Part shown: piece after piece, positions 48,577-59,576 of the stretch | Layout of the letters: the number at the start of each line of letters is the position of its first letter | Numbering within the stretch: position 1 is the first letter of the stretch | Assembly: GCA_022559845.1 (NCBI GenBank) | Contig: CM040123.1 | Span: forward strand, 318,847,933-318,911,932 | Length of the DNA: 64,000 nt | DNA from: Amorphophallus konjac | Taxonomy: Eukaryota > Streptophyta > Magnoliopsida > Alismatales > Araceae | Direction of reading: 5' to 3' | Position numbers and translations under genes: made by a program | Notes under the pieces: model-generated | Database searches by the model: none | What the model was told of the DNA's origin: nothing | The model's input: the letters and a program-made list of their open reading frames with translations, nothing else

Positions 48577-50192
48577 ATGACACCGATTAAGGTGAATGAA
48601 GAGGGGAGGCGAGTCGAAGCTAGAAGTCTTGAAAGGCCTCCACAAAATGAAAAGATGAAAAGAGCTTCTACATATGAAGAGTCGACTTTCTCTCGTCAGG
48701 CCCGAAGGGGAGTCAGAAAGCACAAAAGAACAATGCAAGTTCTTACTTGCAATATGACAGGGGTGATGAGTACACCTGGTCCCCTACCAAATGAACAAGA
48801 AGAGTCGGCCGAGATTGCCAGAAAAATAGACCCGGTGACAAAACGAGGTAAAAATGAGGCTGAGCTACTACAAACCACAAAGGGCAAGCAGCTCGCTGAA
48901 GAAAACATCACTACTGTCACCGCCAGAATAGTGGCGTATGAGCAAGAAGGAGCATCTCTACCTCCTTCAATTGAAGGTCCTTTGGGTAACTCACTCGAGG
49001 GCATCAGCAATAAGACAACAATAGACTCTACCATCCTGATGACACTGCAAAGGTACCAACATGAGATAAAACTACTGAAGAGAAAATTAAATGAAAAGGC
49101 AGAACATGCTGTAGCACCTGAGCGACTGGGGGCACAAGATGGGCCATCACAAGAAGGTTTCAACCCCACGGGTGCTCCTTCACCAGCTGTTCTACAAACT
49201 GCTGATCAGAACTGGGCCACTCCCCAGCATTATTCCCAATGGCTCCAGCCAGCACGGCTAACGCCTCCTCAAATGCAGCAGCAGGCTCCCTTGTCAGAGC
49301 CCTTGCCACCTCATGTTGTAATTCCGGCTGCACAATTAGTGCGGCCCGCCCACCTCTACCCTCAACCAGAAGAGCCAGCTATGGTGAACAAGTTGATGGT
49401 CAAGCAGATGATCAAAGCAAGGCTGGCAAAGAGGGGTGGTGATGACTATGCCTCCTTCGACATATATGAAGCTCCATATCCAGCCTACCATACTGCCAAA
49501 TGATTGCCACTCGGCGTCAATAAACTCCCAAAATTTGACAAATACAACGGGCGGGGCTCCCCGAAAGAGCATGTTGCGTAATATATAGCCGTCATGGGCG
49601 ACTTGGCGGCGGACGAGTCGTACTTGCTGAAGTTCTTTGGGTCTTCACTGACAGGACCTACCTTCGAATGGTATTCCAACTTACCGGCCGGGTCTATCCA
49701 TGACTGGCCAGATATGCAGTAGAAATTCAGTGAAAGATTTCACGTCATCGAGGCAGAGGTGACCGTGGCTGAGCTGTTGGCGACCAAATAGAAAGATGAT
49801 GAGCCTGCTACAGAATATATCAAAAGATGGAGGGATCTCTGCATGAGGTGTCGACGTCCCCCGCATCCAGAAGACGCGATACAAATATGTAAACAAAATC
49901 TAAAGAAAGAGATTCTGGAAAAGATGATTGGAATAGAAATCCGGTCTTTTGACCGATTAAGTGATATTGCCACGGAGGTTGAAGATTTCTTCACAATATA
50001 TCCCTCCATTTCTGCTGACTCAAGTCATGAAGCCAGGCAGGTTAATAAACGATCGATGCTAAAAGCGGTCCATACTATCAGCCTCACGGCAAAAAGGCAT
50101 AAATGGGTGCACAATCCTCCTCTCAATGAACCTGCTGAATGTCGAGAGAGTCATCCTCCGCAGAACAAAGCAAAGAAGCTCTATGCCTTCCC
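48577..50192 (+). pseudogene. D: first gag copy, part 1
   Basis: Starts MTPIKVNEEGRRVEARSLER. A Lys/Glu-rich segment contains a short coiled coil (QRYQHEIKLLKRKLNEKAEH), then a Gln/Pro-rich stretch. After TGA 49501 the frame continues with the Ty3/Gypsy gag core: KLPKFDKYNGRGSPKEHVA, SYLLKFFGSSLTGPTFEWYS, KFSERFHVIEAEVTVAELLA and ATEYIKRWRDLCMRC. Further stops sit at 49582, 49723 and 49791. It runs to KKLYAFP, where element C is inserted; the remainder is at 61069. Confidence 0.88.
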
Positions 50193-51685
50193 TGTTGTGC
50201 ATCCCTTGGTTTTGATGATGACAATAGGATATGTTTGATTAATCAAGTTCTATCTTGTTTCATAACAAATACAAGTGGTTTGATTGTTCCTTCAAAGTAT
50301 TGGACTCATGACTATTTGATGATGACAAACAATGTTTCTGATCAACTCAATATAAATCTGATAGTTCAATTTACTTCTGATAAGTTAAGTAATTTCAGGT
50401 CCACTGAAATCCAAGTGGAATCAACAAATCAGAAGAAGTGTCAAAGGCCGCTTGTCGACCAGGGAAGTGGTTATGGTCGACCAACGAACTCAACCAGAAA
50501 AGCATCAGATCATCTGTCTTCTGGAAGCACCTTGGCTGTCGACCAAAGCCCCACCTCTGGTCGACCACAGAAAAGACAGAAACAACAGACAGAACTGCTG
50601 GCCATCTGGAAACTGCCCCCTGTCGACCAGCGACCAGGCTGTGGTCGACCAACGGGCGACGTGAGTTTCAGCCAGAAGAACCGGCCGTCTGGGGACTGCC
50701 CATTGTCGACCAGCGACAGGGTCATGGTCGACCACGGGTTTATATATCGTCCAAAACCGAACTCTAACCGAATTCTGTTTTAGTTCCTTAAAACCTGCAG
50801 ATGGTTGTTGCAGGTTGTTGGGCTGCTCAGGAGATAAGATTCCGCACGGGAATCAAGGAAACAATCTTGCTTAGAAGTGGTCAAACTCGTTCTAACGATT
50901 GGATTTAAACCGATCCCTGTTTTCTAGCAGATTGGCGCTCGATCTGAAAATTGAGCGGGAAGAACTTTATTCTTGAAAATAAAAAGAGCTGTATATAAGG
51001 CAACAAATCACGAACAAGCAAGCAGTGAGAGAGCACGAAATAGAAGCCAAGGAAGATATACACAGAAGAGGAAAAAGGAGCTCTCCACCAATCAAAAAAT
51101 CTGCAGAAAGGTTAAAGGCAATCTCATTGCTGCAGAAGGAAGACTTAGCTCAAGACTGTGCGATCTCCAGCAGCAGAACAATCGAAGGCAACTGACTGGA
51201 AGATCAACCGGGAGTCTAGGCTTCTTCATAAGCGTGATCAAGTCCCAGGCTGAACACCTATTCTTCTACACACGCCAATATTCAGTCCTGTCTTTCATCA
51301 CCTGTTCTTATCATCTTTTCATTTCTGATTACAATTATTGTCAAGCTGTGAGGCAGCAGAGTCAAGCTGTGTGTCAGCAGGTACAAGCTGTGTGTCAGCT
51401 GTGTTTTGATTGAGATCAGAGATTCTCATAGTGAAGCCTTGCTTGAGTTAAGCAAGGGGTGGATGTAAGTCTCAGGAAGAGACTGAACCACCTTAAAAAT
51501 CCTCTCTTGTGGTGTGCTTGGGTGTGTTTGATTTCCTATACGTATGCTTGCATCTTCACTATCCGCATTAGTTCTATAATTCATTAATTACCAGTAGCTC
51601 ATCTGGTCGATAGTTAGTAAATTATCAAAAAGGGGGAAAGATCTATTCACCCCCCCCTCTAGATCTATTCAGTCCGTATCCAACA
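50193..51685 (+). repeat. C: 5' LTR
   Basis: 1,493 bp. TTTTGATGATGACAA near the start; eight GTCGACC palindromic sites at about 50453-50742; TATA-like TATATAA at 50992-50998; triplicated CAAGCTGTG(T/A)G words near 51343-51400; ends GTATCCAACA. The 146-codon frame inside it (50973-51413) recurs in the 3' LTR but resembles no protein. Confidence 0.95.
50450..50745. promoter_or_regulatory. C: GGTCGACC palindrome array in U3
   Basis: Eight copies of TGTCGACCA or TGGTCGACCA spaced about 25-70 bases, in alternating TTGTCGACCAG and ATGGTCGACCA forms. It lies about 250 bases upstream of the TATA-like box. Palindrome clusters in the LTR cis-region are characteristic of Sireviruses; the 3' LTR carries the same array at 59834-60129. 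Confidence 0.8.
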
Positions 51686-51687
51686 CG

Positions 51688-51699
51688 TGGTATCAGAGC
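51688..51699 (+). other. C: primer-binding site
   Basis: TGGTATCAGAGC, two bases after the 5' LTR (initiator tRNA-Met complement). Confidence 0.95.
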
Positions 51700-51712
51700 A
51701 GGTTCTCCAAAA

Positions 51713-54700
51713 ATGTGGTCTAACAACCAGGAGAGACCGGGCGGACTGAACTCTAAAAGCCTCATAGCTGAGGGGCACTCTGTAACTAGACCTCCATATT
51801 TTGATGGAACTGATTATTCTTATTGGAAAAATCGTATGCAGGTGTTCTTACGTGCGCAAGACCACGAGATGTGGAGGGTAGTGAGCCGCGGACCTTTTGA
51901 GCTACCGGAAGATGAAGAAACCTGGACCAGAGAACAGGTCAGGAAATCAACTGTCAACTGGGGAGCCATGAACGTGATGCAGTGCTCACTACACCCCACA
52001 GAATTCTCAAGAGTTTCCCAATGCGCAACAGCCAAAGAAATGTGGGATCGTCTAAAGGTAATCTACGAAGGTACTTCCGAGGTAAGAGAGACAAAAGCAA
52101 ATATGCTAGTCTCAGAATATGAGATGTTTAGGATGAAAAATGATGAAAGTATTTCTGAGATGTATGCCAGATTAGTACAATTGACTAATGGCTTGAAGAG
52201 CTTAGGGAAGACATACAAAGAGCAGGAATTAGTGAGGAAGATTTTAAGGTCTCTCACATCGATGTGGCATACCAAGGCCACAGTCATTGAGGACTCAAAG
52301 GATCTCACAACAATGACAGTGGATGAGTTAGTAGGATCCCTGATGGCCTATGAGGTCAATCTGAAGAGAAAGGAAGATGAGGGCAAGAAAAAGAAGCAAC
52401 TTGCCCTAAAGACTAAGACAAGCACCTCTGAGGTGTCTGACAATGATGACTCATCTAGCTCAGGTGAAGAATCTGGTGAGCTAGCCATGCTTACAAGAAA
52501 ATTTAAAAAATTCCTGCGGAAGGAAGGTAAAGGATTCAGAAATCCAAAGGGCATGGTAAGGAAGTCATCCCAGTTTAAATCTGATAAACATAAGGCTCCT
52601 TCTAACAAACTCATTTGCTACAATTGCAGGCAGCCTGGACATATGAAGGCTGAATGTCCAGAAGCTCCTAAGAAATCAAGCTTCAAGTGGAAAGGCAAGA
52701 AACCCAAGGCGATGATTAGCACTTGGAGTGAGGAGGAAGAGAGCAGTGAAGAGGAAACAACTTCCGAGGAAGAAGAAGGAAAGCTCTGTCTGATGGCCAA
52801 GGGAGACAACAGTGATCTTGAGGTGTGTCTGGCAGCTATACACAACAAGTGGTACTTAGATAGTGGCTGCTCAAGACATATGACAGGGGATAAGGCAAAA
52901 TTCTCCGAGCTAAACTCAAAAGATGGAGGACATGTGACATTTGGAGGAAATAACAAAGGCAAGATCATTGGGAAAGGTAAGGTAGGTAAGACATCTACAA
53001 ATTGCATTGAAGATGTACTGCTAGTGGATGGCCTGGAATATAATCTTCTAAGCATCAGTCAGCTATGCGACAAAGGCCATCAAGTAGTCTTTGATTCTAA
53101 GATCTGTAAAATTCTTGAACCAAATTCGGCTAAAGTTAAGTTTATGGGCAAGAGAGTAAATAATGTCTACATGATAGACTTGGATGATCCAGCCCACTCC
53201 AACTTGTGCCTCACCGCCAAGAAGGAGGACCTGACTTGGTTGTGGCACCGAAGGCTAGGACATGTTAGCTACAGGGTGCTGCACAAATTGGTTAAGAATA
53301 AAATGGTTTCTGGTTTACCTGAAATTTCGTTTGCTCAAAATGTCAAAGTATGTGAATCATGTACCCAAGGTAAGCAAACAAGAAAATCATTCAAAGGTAG
53401 AACTGAAAGTCAATCTTCTAGACCACTAGAACTTGTGCACATGGACCTTTTTGGCCCAACAAGAACTGCTAGTCTTAGTGGTAAGAGGTACGGTTATGTA
53501 CTAGTTGATGATTTCTCTAGATTCACATGGGTAATGTTTTTATCACATAAAAACGATGCCTTTCATGAATTTCAGGATTTTTACAGAAGAATGAAGCAGG
53601 ATGGTAAGTCCAAAGTGTGTTCAATAATATCTGATCATGGGGGAGAATTTGAAAATTCAGAGTTTGATGAATTCTGCAGGAACAAAGGAATAAATCACAG
53701 GTTCTCCTCACCAAGGACGCCAGAGCAAAATGGAGTGGTGGAAAGAAGGAATCGCACACTTGTTGAAATGGCCAGAACCCTGTTAGTTGAAGCCAATCTT
53801 CCAAGAAGATTTTGGGCTGAGGCGGTCAATACAGCATGTTATATTGTAAACAGGGCAATGGTAAGACCATCTAGTGCGAAAACTCCATATGAGGTGTTCA
53901 AAGGTAAGAAGCCATCTCTAGCTCATTTTAGGATCTTCGGTGTAAGGTGTTTTATTCATAACAATGACAAGAGATCATTGGACAAATTTGAACCAAAGAG
54001 TGACCCAGGAATCTTCTTGGGATACTCTGACCGATCAAGAGCCTATAGAGTCTACAACACCAAAGATCAGCTAGTTGAAGAATCCCCACATATCACATTT
54101 GATGAAAATAATGACTTTGACAAAACTGGACAGGTAGGCAAAGATGAAGATGGGGAATTTCTGGAAGGCAAAGAGGAACCAATGGAGACTGAAGCAGAAC
54201 CAAAGCAAGGTGATTCCAATGATCAACCCGAAGGAGAGATCATCCCAGGTAACAATTCTGAAAATCTGAGATTTCTCAGAGATCATCCTCTAGATAACAT
54301 GATTGGAGGAATTAATGAACCGAGGAAAACTAGATCTCAGCTTAAAACAGTTGATGAATTAGATCAGCTAGCCCTTGTATCTCAAGTTGAGCCTAAAAAT
54401 GTAGAGGAAGCTTTAAGAGATGAATCTTGGATAAATGCCATGCATGAAGAATTAAATCAATTTGAAAGAAATCAGGTTTGGAAACTTGTTCCCAGACCTT
54501 CATCTCATCCTGTTATTGGAACCAAATGGGTTTATAAAAATAAGCTTAATGAAGAAGGAGTTGTTATGAGGAACAAGGCTCGGTTGGTGGCTAAGGGGTA
54601 TAACCAAGAATTTGGAGTTGATTTTGAAGAATCATATGCTCCAGTTGCAAGGTTAGAAGCCATTAGAATATTGTTAGCATTTGCGGCGTCCCATGGAATT

Positions 54701-55927
54701 AAATTGCAGCAAATGGATGTAAAAAGTGCCTTTCTAAATGGCTTTATAAAGGAAGAAGTCTTTGTGGAACAACCCCCTGGTTTTGAAAATGATGATTTTC
54801 CTAATCATGTCTTTAAACTGCATAAGGCTTTGTATGGTTTAAAGCAGGCTCCTAGGGCATGGTACGACAGACTGAGTTCATTCCTCACCAAAAAGGGCTA
54901 CACAAGAGGTAAAATTGATCAAACATTATTCTCCAAGACCCAAGGTAAGAATATACTAATTGTGCAAATCTATGTGGATGATATTGTGTTTGGATCCACT
55001 GAAGCTTCATTATGTACTGAATTTGCAAATCTAATGACCAATGAGTTTGAAATGAGTTTAATGGGTGATTTACAGTTCTTTCTTGGATTGCAGATTCTAC
55101 AATGTAGAGAAGGCTACTTCATAAATCAATCCAAGTACATAAAGGAGATGCTGAAAAAGTTTGGCATGGAGAGCTGCAAACCAATAGAGTCACCCATGGG
55201 GACAAATGCAACATTGGAGGCTGATGTAAAAGGTAACATGGTAGATGCCAAGAAATACAGAGGTATGATCGGATCCCTACTATATTTAACTGCCTCTAGG
55301 CCAGACATTCAGTTCAGTGTATGCATGTGTGCTAGATATCAATCTAGCCCTAGAGATTCACATTTAGGGGCTGTCAAGCGTATCTTTCGTTACCTTGCCG
55401 GTACCCAAGAATTGGGTTTATGGTATCCTACTTACTGCAAACTAGACTTGATTTCATATTCAGATGCTGATTATGCTGGTTGCAAAATTGATAGGAAGAG
55501 TACTAGTGGTTATTGTCAAATATTAGGTGGATGTTTAATATCATGGGCTTCTAAAAAATAGCATTCTGTGGCACTCTCCACTGCTGAGGCAGAGTATGTC
55601 GCAGTAGGGAACTGTGGTACACAGGTTTTGTGGATAAAACATCAACTCCAAGACTACAATGTAGATCTTGGATGTGCACCTATTTTCTATGACAACACTA
55701 GTGCTATTAATTTGTCTAAAAACCCCATTCAACACTCTAGGACAAAACACATTGAGATCCGTCATCACTTTCTAAGAGATGAGGTCTCCAAAGGAAATTT
55801 CATGCTTCATTTTGTAGAAACTGAAAAACAACTGGCAGACTTTTTCACAAAACCCCTTAACAATGACAGATTTTCAACTCTAAGAAGGGAGTTAGGAATT
55901 TGTAGAATTTCTCCTGAAAATTCTTGA
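51713..55927 (+). CDS. C: gag-pol polyprotein (one in-frame TAG)
   Basis: One 1,405-codon frame from ATG 51713 ([13 protein letters not shown]) to TGA at 55925-55927, broken only by TAG at 55559-55561. Gag residues 1-375: UBN2-type region ([20 protein letters not shown]), acidic linker, zinc knuckle [14 protein letters not shown] (about 302-315). Protease: [14 protein letters not shown] (about 379). Integrase: [14 protein letters not shown] and CESCTQGK (about 509-555), then [17 protein letters not shown] and [11 protein letters not shown] (catalytic D, D, E). Reverse transcriptase from about 921 ([20 protein letters not shown]) with [10 protein letters not shown] (about 1086). RNase H from [15 protein letters not shown] (about 1250). 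The TAG falls after SWASKK, before the second catalytic acid (STAEAEY), so without readthrough RNase H is cut. These proteins copy and integrate the element. Confidence 0.95.
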
Positions 55928-56089
55928 AATAATCATATTCATGTGTTCACTGCATAGATTCTGTCATTTCTGTCTAAGTTATGTCAACTAGGTCTCTAGT
56001 ACTGGTCAGGTTTTTGAGTTTGGAAGTCTTGTGTCGGGTGCTACTTCAGCAAGTTCTACAGAATACTGGTTCTCTACGGCTCATCTCTT

Positions 56090-56280
56090 GTGGTCGACCA
56101 CAGACAAGGCGCTGGTCGACCAAGGCATCAGGACAGGAAATAGTTAGCTCTGGGACTTCGCAGCTGTCGACCACAGGCGATCCAATGGTCGACAACAGGT
56201 TTGTCAGAACGCAGTCTTCTTAACAGGCAGGTTCTGTGTCAGCACAGAGGTCGACCACAGGCCACTCCATGGTCGACAAA
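56090..56280. promoter_or_regulatory. C: internal palindrome cluster
   Basis: Five to six GTCGACCA/TGGTCGAC sites (TGGTCGACCACAG, CTGGTCGACCAAGG, CTGTCGACCACAGG, ATGGTCGACAAC, AGGTCGACCACAGG, ATGGTCGACAAAGG) of the same type as the LTR array, but about 165 bases after the pol stop. One more lies inside the extra ORF at about 57736. Confidence 0.7.
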
Positions 56281-56681
56281 GGACCTGAAAAAGGGAAATT
56301 AGATCTAGTCAGGGTGCTGGCTTTGGTGGGAAATCTTCTGAACTTTTTGGACTCTGAGCTCAGTTTTGCTTTACTCACTCATCCTTGTTCACACTTCCTA
56401 TTCCTTGTGTCTCTATATCTCTTTGTGGCCAACTTATTATTTTCTATCTTCAGCACGGACTCACAAATTGAGGGGGAGTAAAAAGTGTAAACTCATTCCT
56501 TAATAAATCATTGACCAACCTAACCATATCTTACAAGAAAATCACCAAAGTCATCAATGAGAGTAAAGGTTAAGTGTAGTAATGAGAATTTGACCTGTAC
56601 TACTGCAATAAATTCAAACCATAACTATGACTCTGACTCAAGACTATTGAGAACTTATGTTTTTTAGTAATGAGACTGTTT

Positions 56682-56773
56682 CTCTACCTGTGTCTGTGTT
56701 AGACAGTGAAAATAAACGCTGCTATAGCATGAATGTATATGGAATACGCCATAATTCTGCCTTCTTGGTAGAG
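56682..56773 (+). other. Module 1 variant in C (tentative)
   Basis: Outer stem CTCTACC (56682-56688) pairs perfectly with GGTAGAG (56767-56773). Inside are hairpins TGTCT-GTGTT-AGACA and TATGG-AATACG-CCATA, then TTCTGCCTT, which resembles the CTCTGCCTTG of the other copies just before the closing strand. The middle conserved strings are weaker, so homology is less certain. Confidence 0.4.
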
Positions 56774-56905
56774 CAATGGACTGAGTTCTGAGAAACTACT
56801 GTTCTCTATCACAAAGCAAAACTGGCTGAAAAATTAAGTGGGAGACATGTATGTCATGAAGACTCATTCTACCTCTGCCACTCTCAAAATTATCAATTGG
56901 GAATA

Positions 56906-56960
56906 CTGAGTAACTGGGGATATTGGCGTCTGATAAACGTATATCCTCACGGATAAAAGG
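56906..56960 (+). other. Module 2, first copy of C pair
   Basis: CTGAGTA ... AAAAGG, 55 nt, inner stem GGATAT/ATATCC. Flanking TGGGAA (about 56899) and TTCCCA (about 56964) form an outer stem. Confidence 0.65.
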
Positions 56961-56994
56961 TAGTTCCCAGTTAAAAGTGGAATGGTTAGGCATG

Positions 56995-57048
56995 CTAAGT
57001 AGCCGGGGTGACTGGCGTGTAAAAAGCGTGTCTTCTCGTGTAGAAAGG
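56995..57048 (+). other. Module 2, second copy of C pair
   Basis: CTAAGTA ... GAAAGG, 54 nt, with CCGGGG and TCTTCTCG in the same places as the other copies. Flanking GGTTAGG (about 56985) and CCTGACC (about 57060) pair over seven positions, one of them G-U. Confidence 0.65.
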
Positions 57049-57488
57049 CATGTGATAAACCTGACCACAACTCTTCCATATTTCAAAAAGTAAAATCCAA
57101 AGTTATCAAAGGCAGATAAAATGGTTGACCTAATGCACTATATGCAAATAGAGGCATAAAACACTGTTCAGCTTGTTCAGCTAGTACAATTATCTCATGA
57201 AACATATTATAAGTTTGAGGAGCTGTGAGTAAGAAAGTGGATATGGGGAGTCAATTTATTGGGGCAATACTTTCAAATTCTTTGAACCACAAGACCCACT
57301 CGAATTTGTCACAAGGTGGTCTTTGAGAAAGGGAGGAAAGGTTACTTAATTGTCTTATTAAAGAAAGGGGGTACACTTCAATAATTTCCCAAAATATGAG
57401 TTATGCTGATTAATCGTGACCGCTCGTTCTTTGCATCGCGATGGTTCACTGCCCTAAAAAATTAAGGGCCAGCCCTAATGCCCTACCC

Positions 57489-57611
57489 TATAAATTGTCT
57501 CGGCTGGGTCCCTGAAATTTTCCCATCCGCAGCTCTAGCCCTCTCCCAACTTCATCTTCTCCAGATTTCTTTTCTCGCCTCTCTCTCGCCTCTATCTCGC
57601 TTCCCTTCACA
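57489..57611 (+). promoter_or_regulatory. C: candidate promoter and leader of the extra ORF
   Basis: TATAAATT at 57489-57496 stands 116 bases before the ATG. The stretch between is strongly C/T-rich (CTCGCCTCTCTCTCGCCTCT), as in plant 5' leaders, and contains no other ATG that I see. Start-codon context CACAATGTC is acceptable. Activity is inferred, not shown. Confidence 0.45.
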
Positions 57612-59252
57612 ATGTCTCCCAAGCGCGCTCTAATTTCCTCTAAGCGTAGAAGAGATCAGGCCCCTGCCGCAGCTTCGATGCCGTCCAAGTGATCCAAGTC
57701 GCGGGCCGCGCAGGGTTCGCCATCGGCCCCTCACAGGTCGACCACAGCTGATGCACCTGGTCCAGGCAGACAATCAGCAGCTTCAGAGGAACCCGCAGTG
57801 CATCCCGTTTCTGGAGCTCTCAAGCCACGGACAGTTCTGCAACCAAGGATCGTCGATTTCTCCGATGACAAGCTGATGGAGATGTTCCCAGATCTACTGC
57901 CAATTTTTGAAGCTCAAGAGTGGACTACGTTCGTTTCAGTGCACAATTCGTACTCGCCCCAGCTTGTGCAAGAATTCTACCACAACCTGCAAGTTGTGGA
58001 CTGTCAGCTCTACACCGTAGTTCAAGGGAAAGTCATCAGACTCGACGTCAAGCTTCTCCACATGACGCTGAAGACTCCCAGAATTGGAGCTGTTTTCAAC
58101 CATGAGGACTTCGACCTCCGAGAAGCACATGCAGTGGTCACTGGCAAGCCAGCCCCTGAGGTCCTTCCCAAGTACCTCAATGCTAATACCTTCCCTCCTC
58201 TTCATCGTTTGCTTCACCACATCATCACCACCATCATACAACCTCGAGGAGGCGCCAGAGATCAAGTGAGTCGCCTCCATCTGTTTATACTCCATGGCCT
58301 CATCACTCGCCAGCCTATTCGCCTAACCACACTCCTTTTGAATTCCCTCCGAAGCATCCTACATTATCCCCTGAATTCTCTTCCTTTTGCTGCCCATATC
58401 ACTTCCATTCTGAAAGCAGCCAAAATACCTTCTCCTCACAGCCCAAGCATTGTCATTCCCAAATGGCATGTCTACAATTTTCACTTCGTGACCACATTCT
58501 TGGGATTTAAGAAGGTCGGAGACCACGTTCAGCGCACTCTCCCTTCCAAGGGCAAAGCAAAGGATCCAGTGCCACCATCTTCTCCACCTCATTCACCTAT
58601 ACAGGTTAGCCCTGCTGTCACACCGTCACCAATGGTGCCTCAAGCTACACCTACTACCACCACTGCTGCCCATCCACCATCGTCCCTTTCACTAGTGCTC
58701 TGGCAGCCAGGCACTGCTGCCCCTCCAGCTCAATCCCCATCTGCTCGAACTACCCAAGCTCCATCACTTTCTGCTCAACCCACACAAGTACCACCTACCT
58801 CCACTCCCTCTACTTCTGCTCCACCACCAGCATTTACCTCCCAACCTGAATCTCATGACGTGCTCCTCCAGATGGCATCTCAGTTATCTTCTCTCACCAC
58901 CCAACTCCAATCATTTCAAGAGAATGTCAATGCTGCCACTGGACGCTTGGAGCAGAAAGTCCAACGGCTGGAACAACAGATGGAGGCCAGGTTCATCAAG
59001 CAGAAGGAACACTCTGACCAGGCTAGTTCTCGGTTCAACAGACTAGTAAGGACCCTCGGTGAAGTGTCCGATCAGATGGGAATCCGTATCGAGATCACAA
59101 CCCAACAGAATGAGAAGTATCACAAGGATACTATCTCAGAGATCCAGAAGCTCAGGCTCTCCTATGCCCACATTGTTGACAAGCTGGATCGCATGGAAGA
59201 GAACGTGAAGCCAGAGACCTCCTCATCCTCCTCAGAGGGATTGTTCAAATGA
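57612..59252 (+). CDS. C: extra ORF after pol (transposon-associated domain, Pro-rich linker, coiled coil; one TGA)
   Basis: 547 codons from ATG 57612 (MSPKRALISSKRRRDQ) to TGA 59250-59252, with a single in-frame TGA at codon 27 (57690-57692, probably a former CGA Arg codon). If translation starts later it could begin around GTG 57798 or the first downstream ATG. The N-terminal tail is basic, like a nuclear localisation signal. Residues about 70-320 form a globular domain (IVDFSDDKLMEMFPDLLPIF, LYTVVQGKVIRLDVKLLHM, LLHHIITTIIQPRGGARDQV) homologous to B's ORF at 38032; the family resembles the domain named putative plant transposon protein. A Pro/Ser/Thr-rich linker (about 320-415) and a coiled coil (RLEQKVQRLEQQMEARFIKQ) follow. 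No signal peptide or membrane helix. Its role in the element is unknown. Confidence 0.85.
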
Positions 59253-59576
59253 TCTTCTTTTTGCTGTTGACAAAGGGGGAGATAGGACTTTATGTGTCAT
59301 TGTGTGTCTAGTTGTTGTGTGTCTAGTGTGTCTAGTTGGTGTATGTCTAGATGTGAGTCTAGATTGTCAAGTTTACTTTGTCTACGTGTCCTCAGTGTCT
59401 TTATCCTTTTTTGAGTCTCTCATGTAATTAGTGCTTTTGTTTTTTGAAAGACACATCAAACGAATTGTCTGAATGAAATCTGTGCTATGATAGCCTTGCA
59501 TGCAATATCAAATGAATTTTATAATCTGTTGTTTGTCACAATGACTCATGGTTGTCATCATCAAAAAGGGGGAGAA
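59253..59576 (+). other. C: 3' untranslated region with two polypurine tracts
   Basis: TTTTTGCTGTTGACAAAGGG with GGAGATAGG (about 59257-59285) follows the ORF; TTGTCATCATCAAAA then AGGGGGAGAA (59552-59576) abuts the LTR. GTGTCTAG words repeat between 59298 and 59350. Confidence 0.8.

Larger units (their letters stand above)
55928..57611 (+). other. C: non-coding segment between pol and the extra ORF
   Basis: No protein match. In order: a second palindrome cluster (about 56090-56280), a polypurine-like AGGGGGAGTAAAAA (about 56471), a module 1 variant (56682-56773), a pair of module 2 (56906-56960, 56995-57048), AAGGGGGT (about 57365), TATA-like TATAAATT (57489-57496) and a CT-rich leader up to the ATG at 57612. 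Confidence 0.75.

Noticed and set aside
50450..50745. CRISPR-like array of GTCGACC repeats
   Set aside because: Repeats are 8-10 bp palindromes with unequal spacing in a plant LTR, with no leader or cas genes.
50973..51413. 146-codon frame in C's LTR, also at 60357-60797
   Set aside because: Present in both LTRs only because these are copies; Gln/Lys-rich without a domain, downstream of the TATA-like box. Could be a leader ORF but nothing supports it.
56906..57048. Module 2 as a hammerhead ribozyme
   Set aside because: CTRAGTA resembles but does not fit the CUGANGA core, GAAA is not placed properly in all copies, and no cleavage triplet is consistent.
57612..59252. Extra ORF as an envelope gene
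   Set aside because: No signal peptide, no transmembrane segment and a basic, coiled-coil-bearing protein; only the position resembles env.
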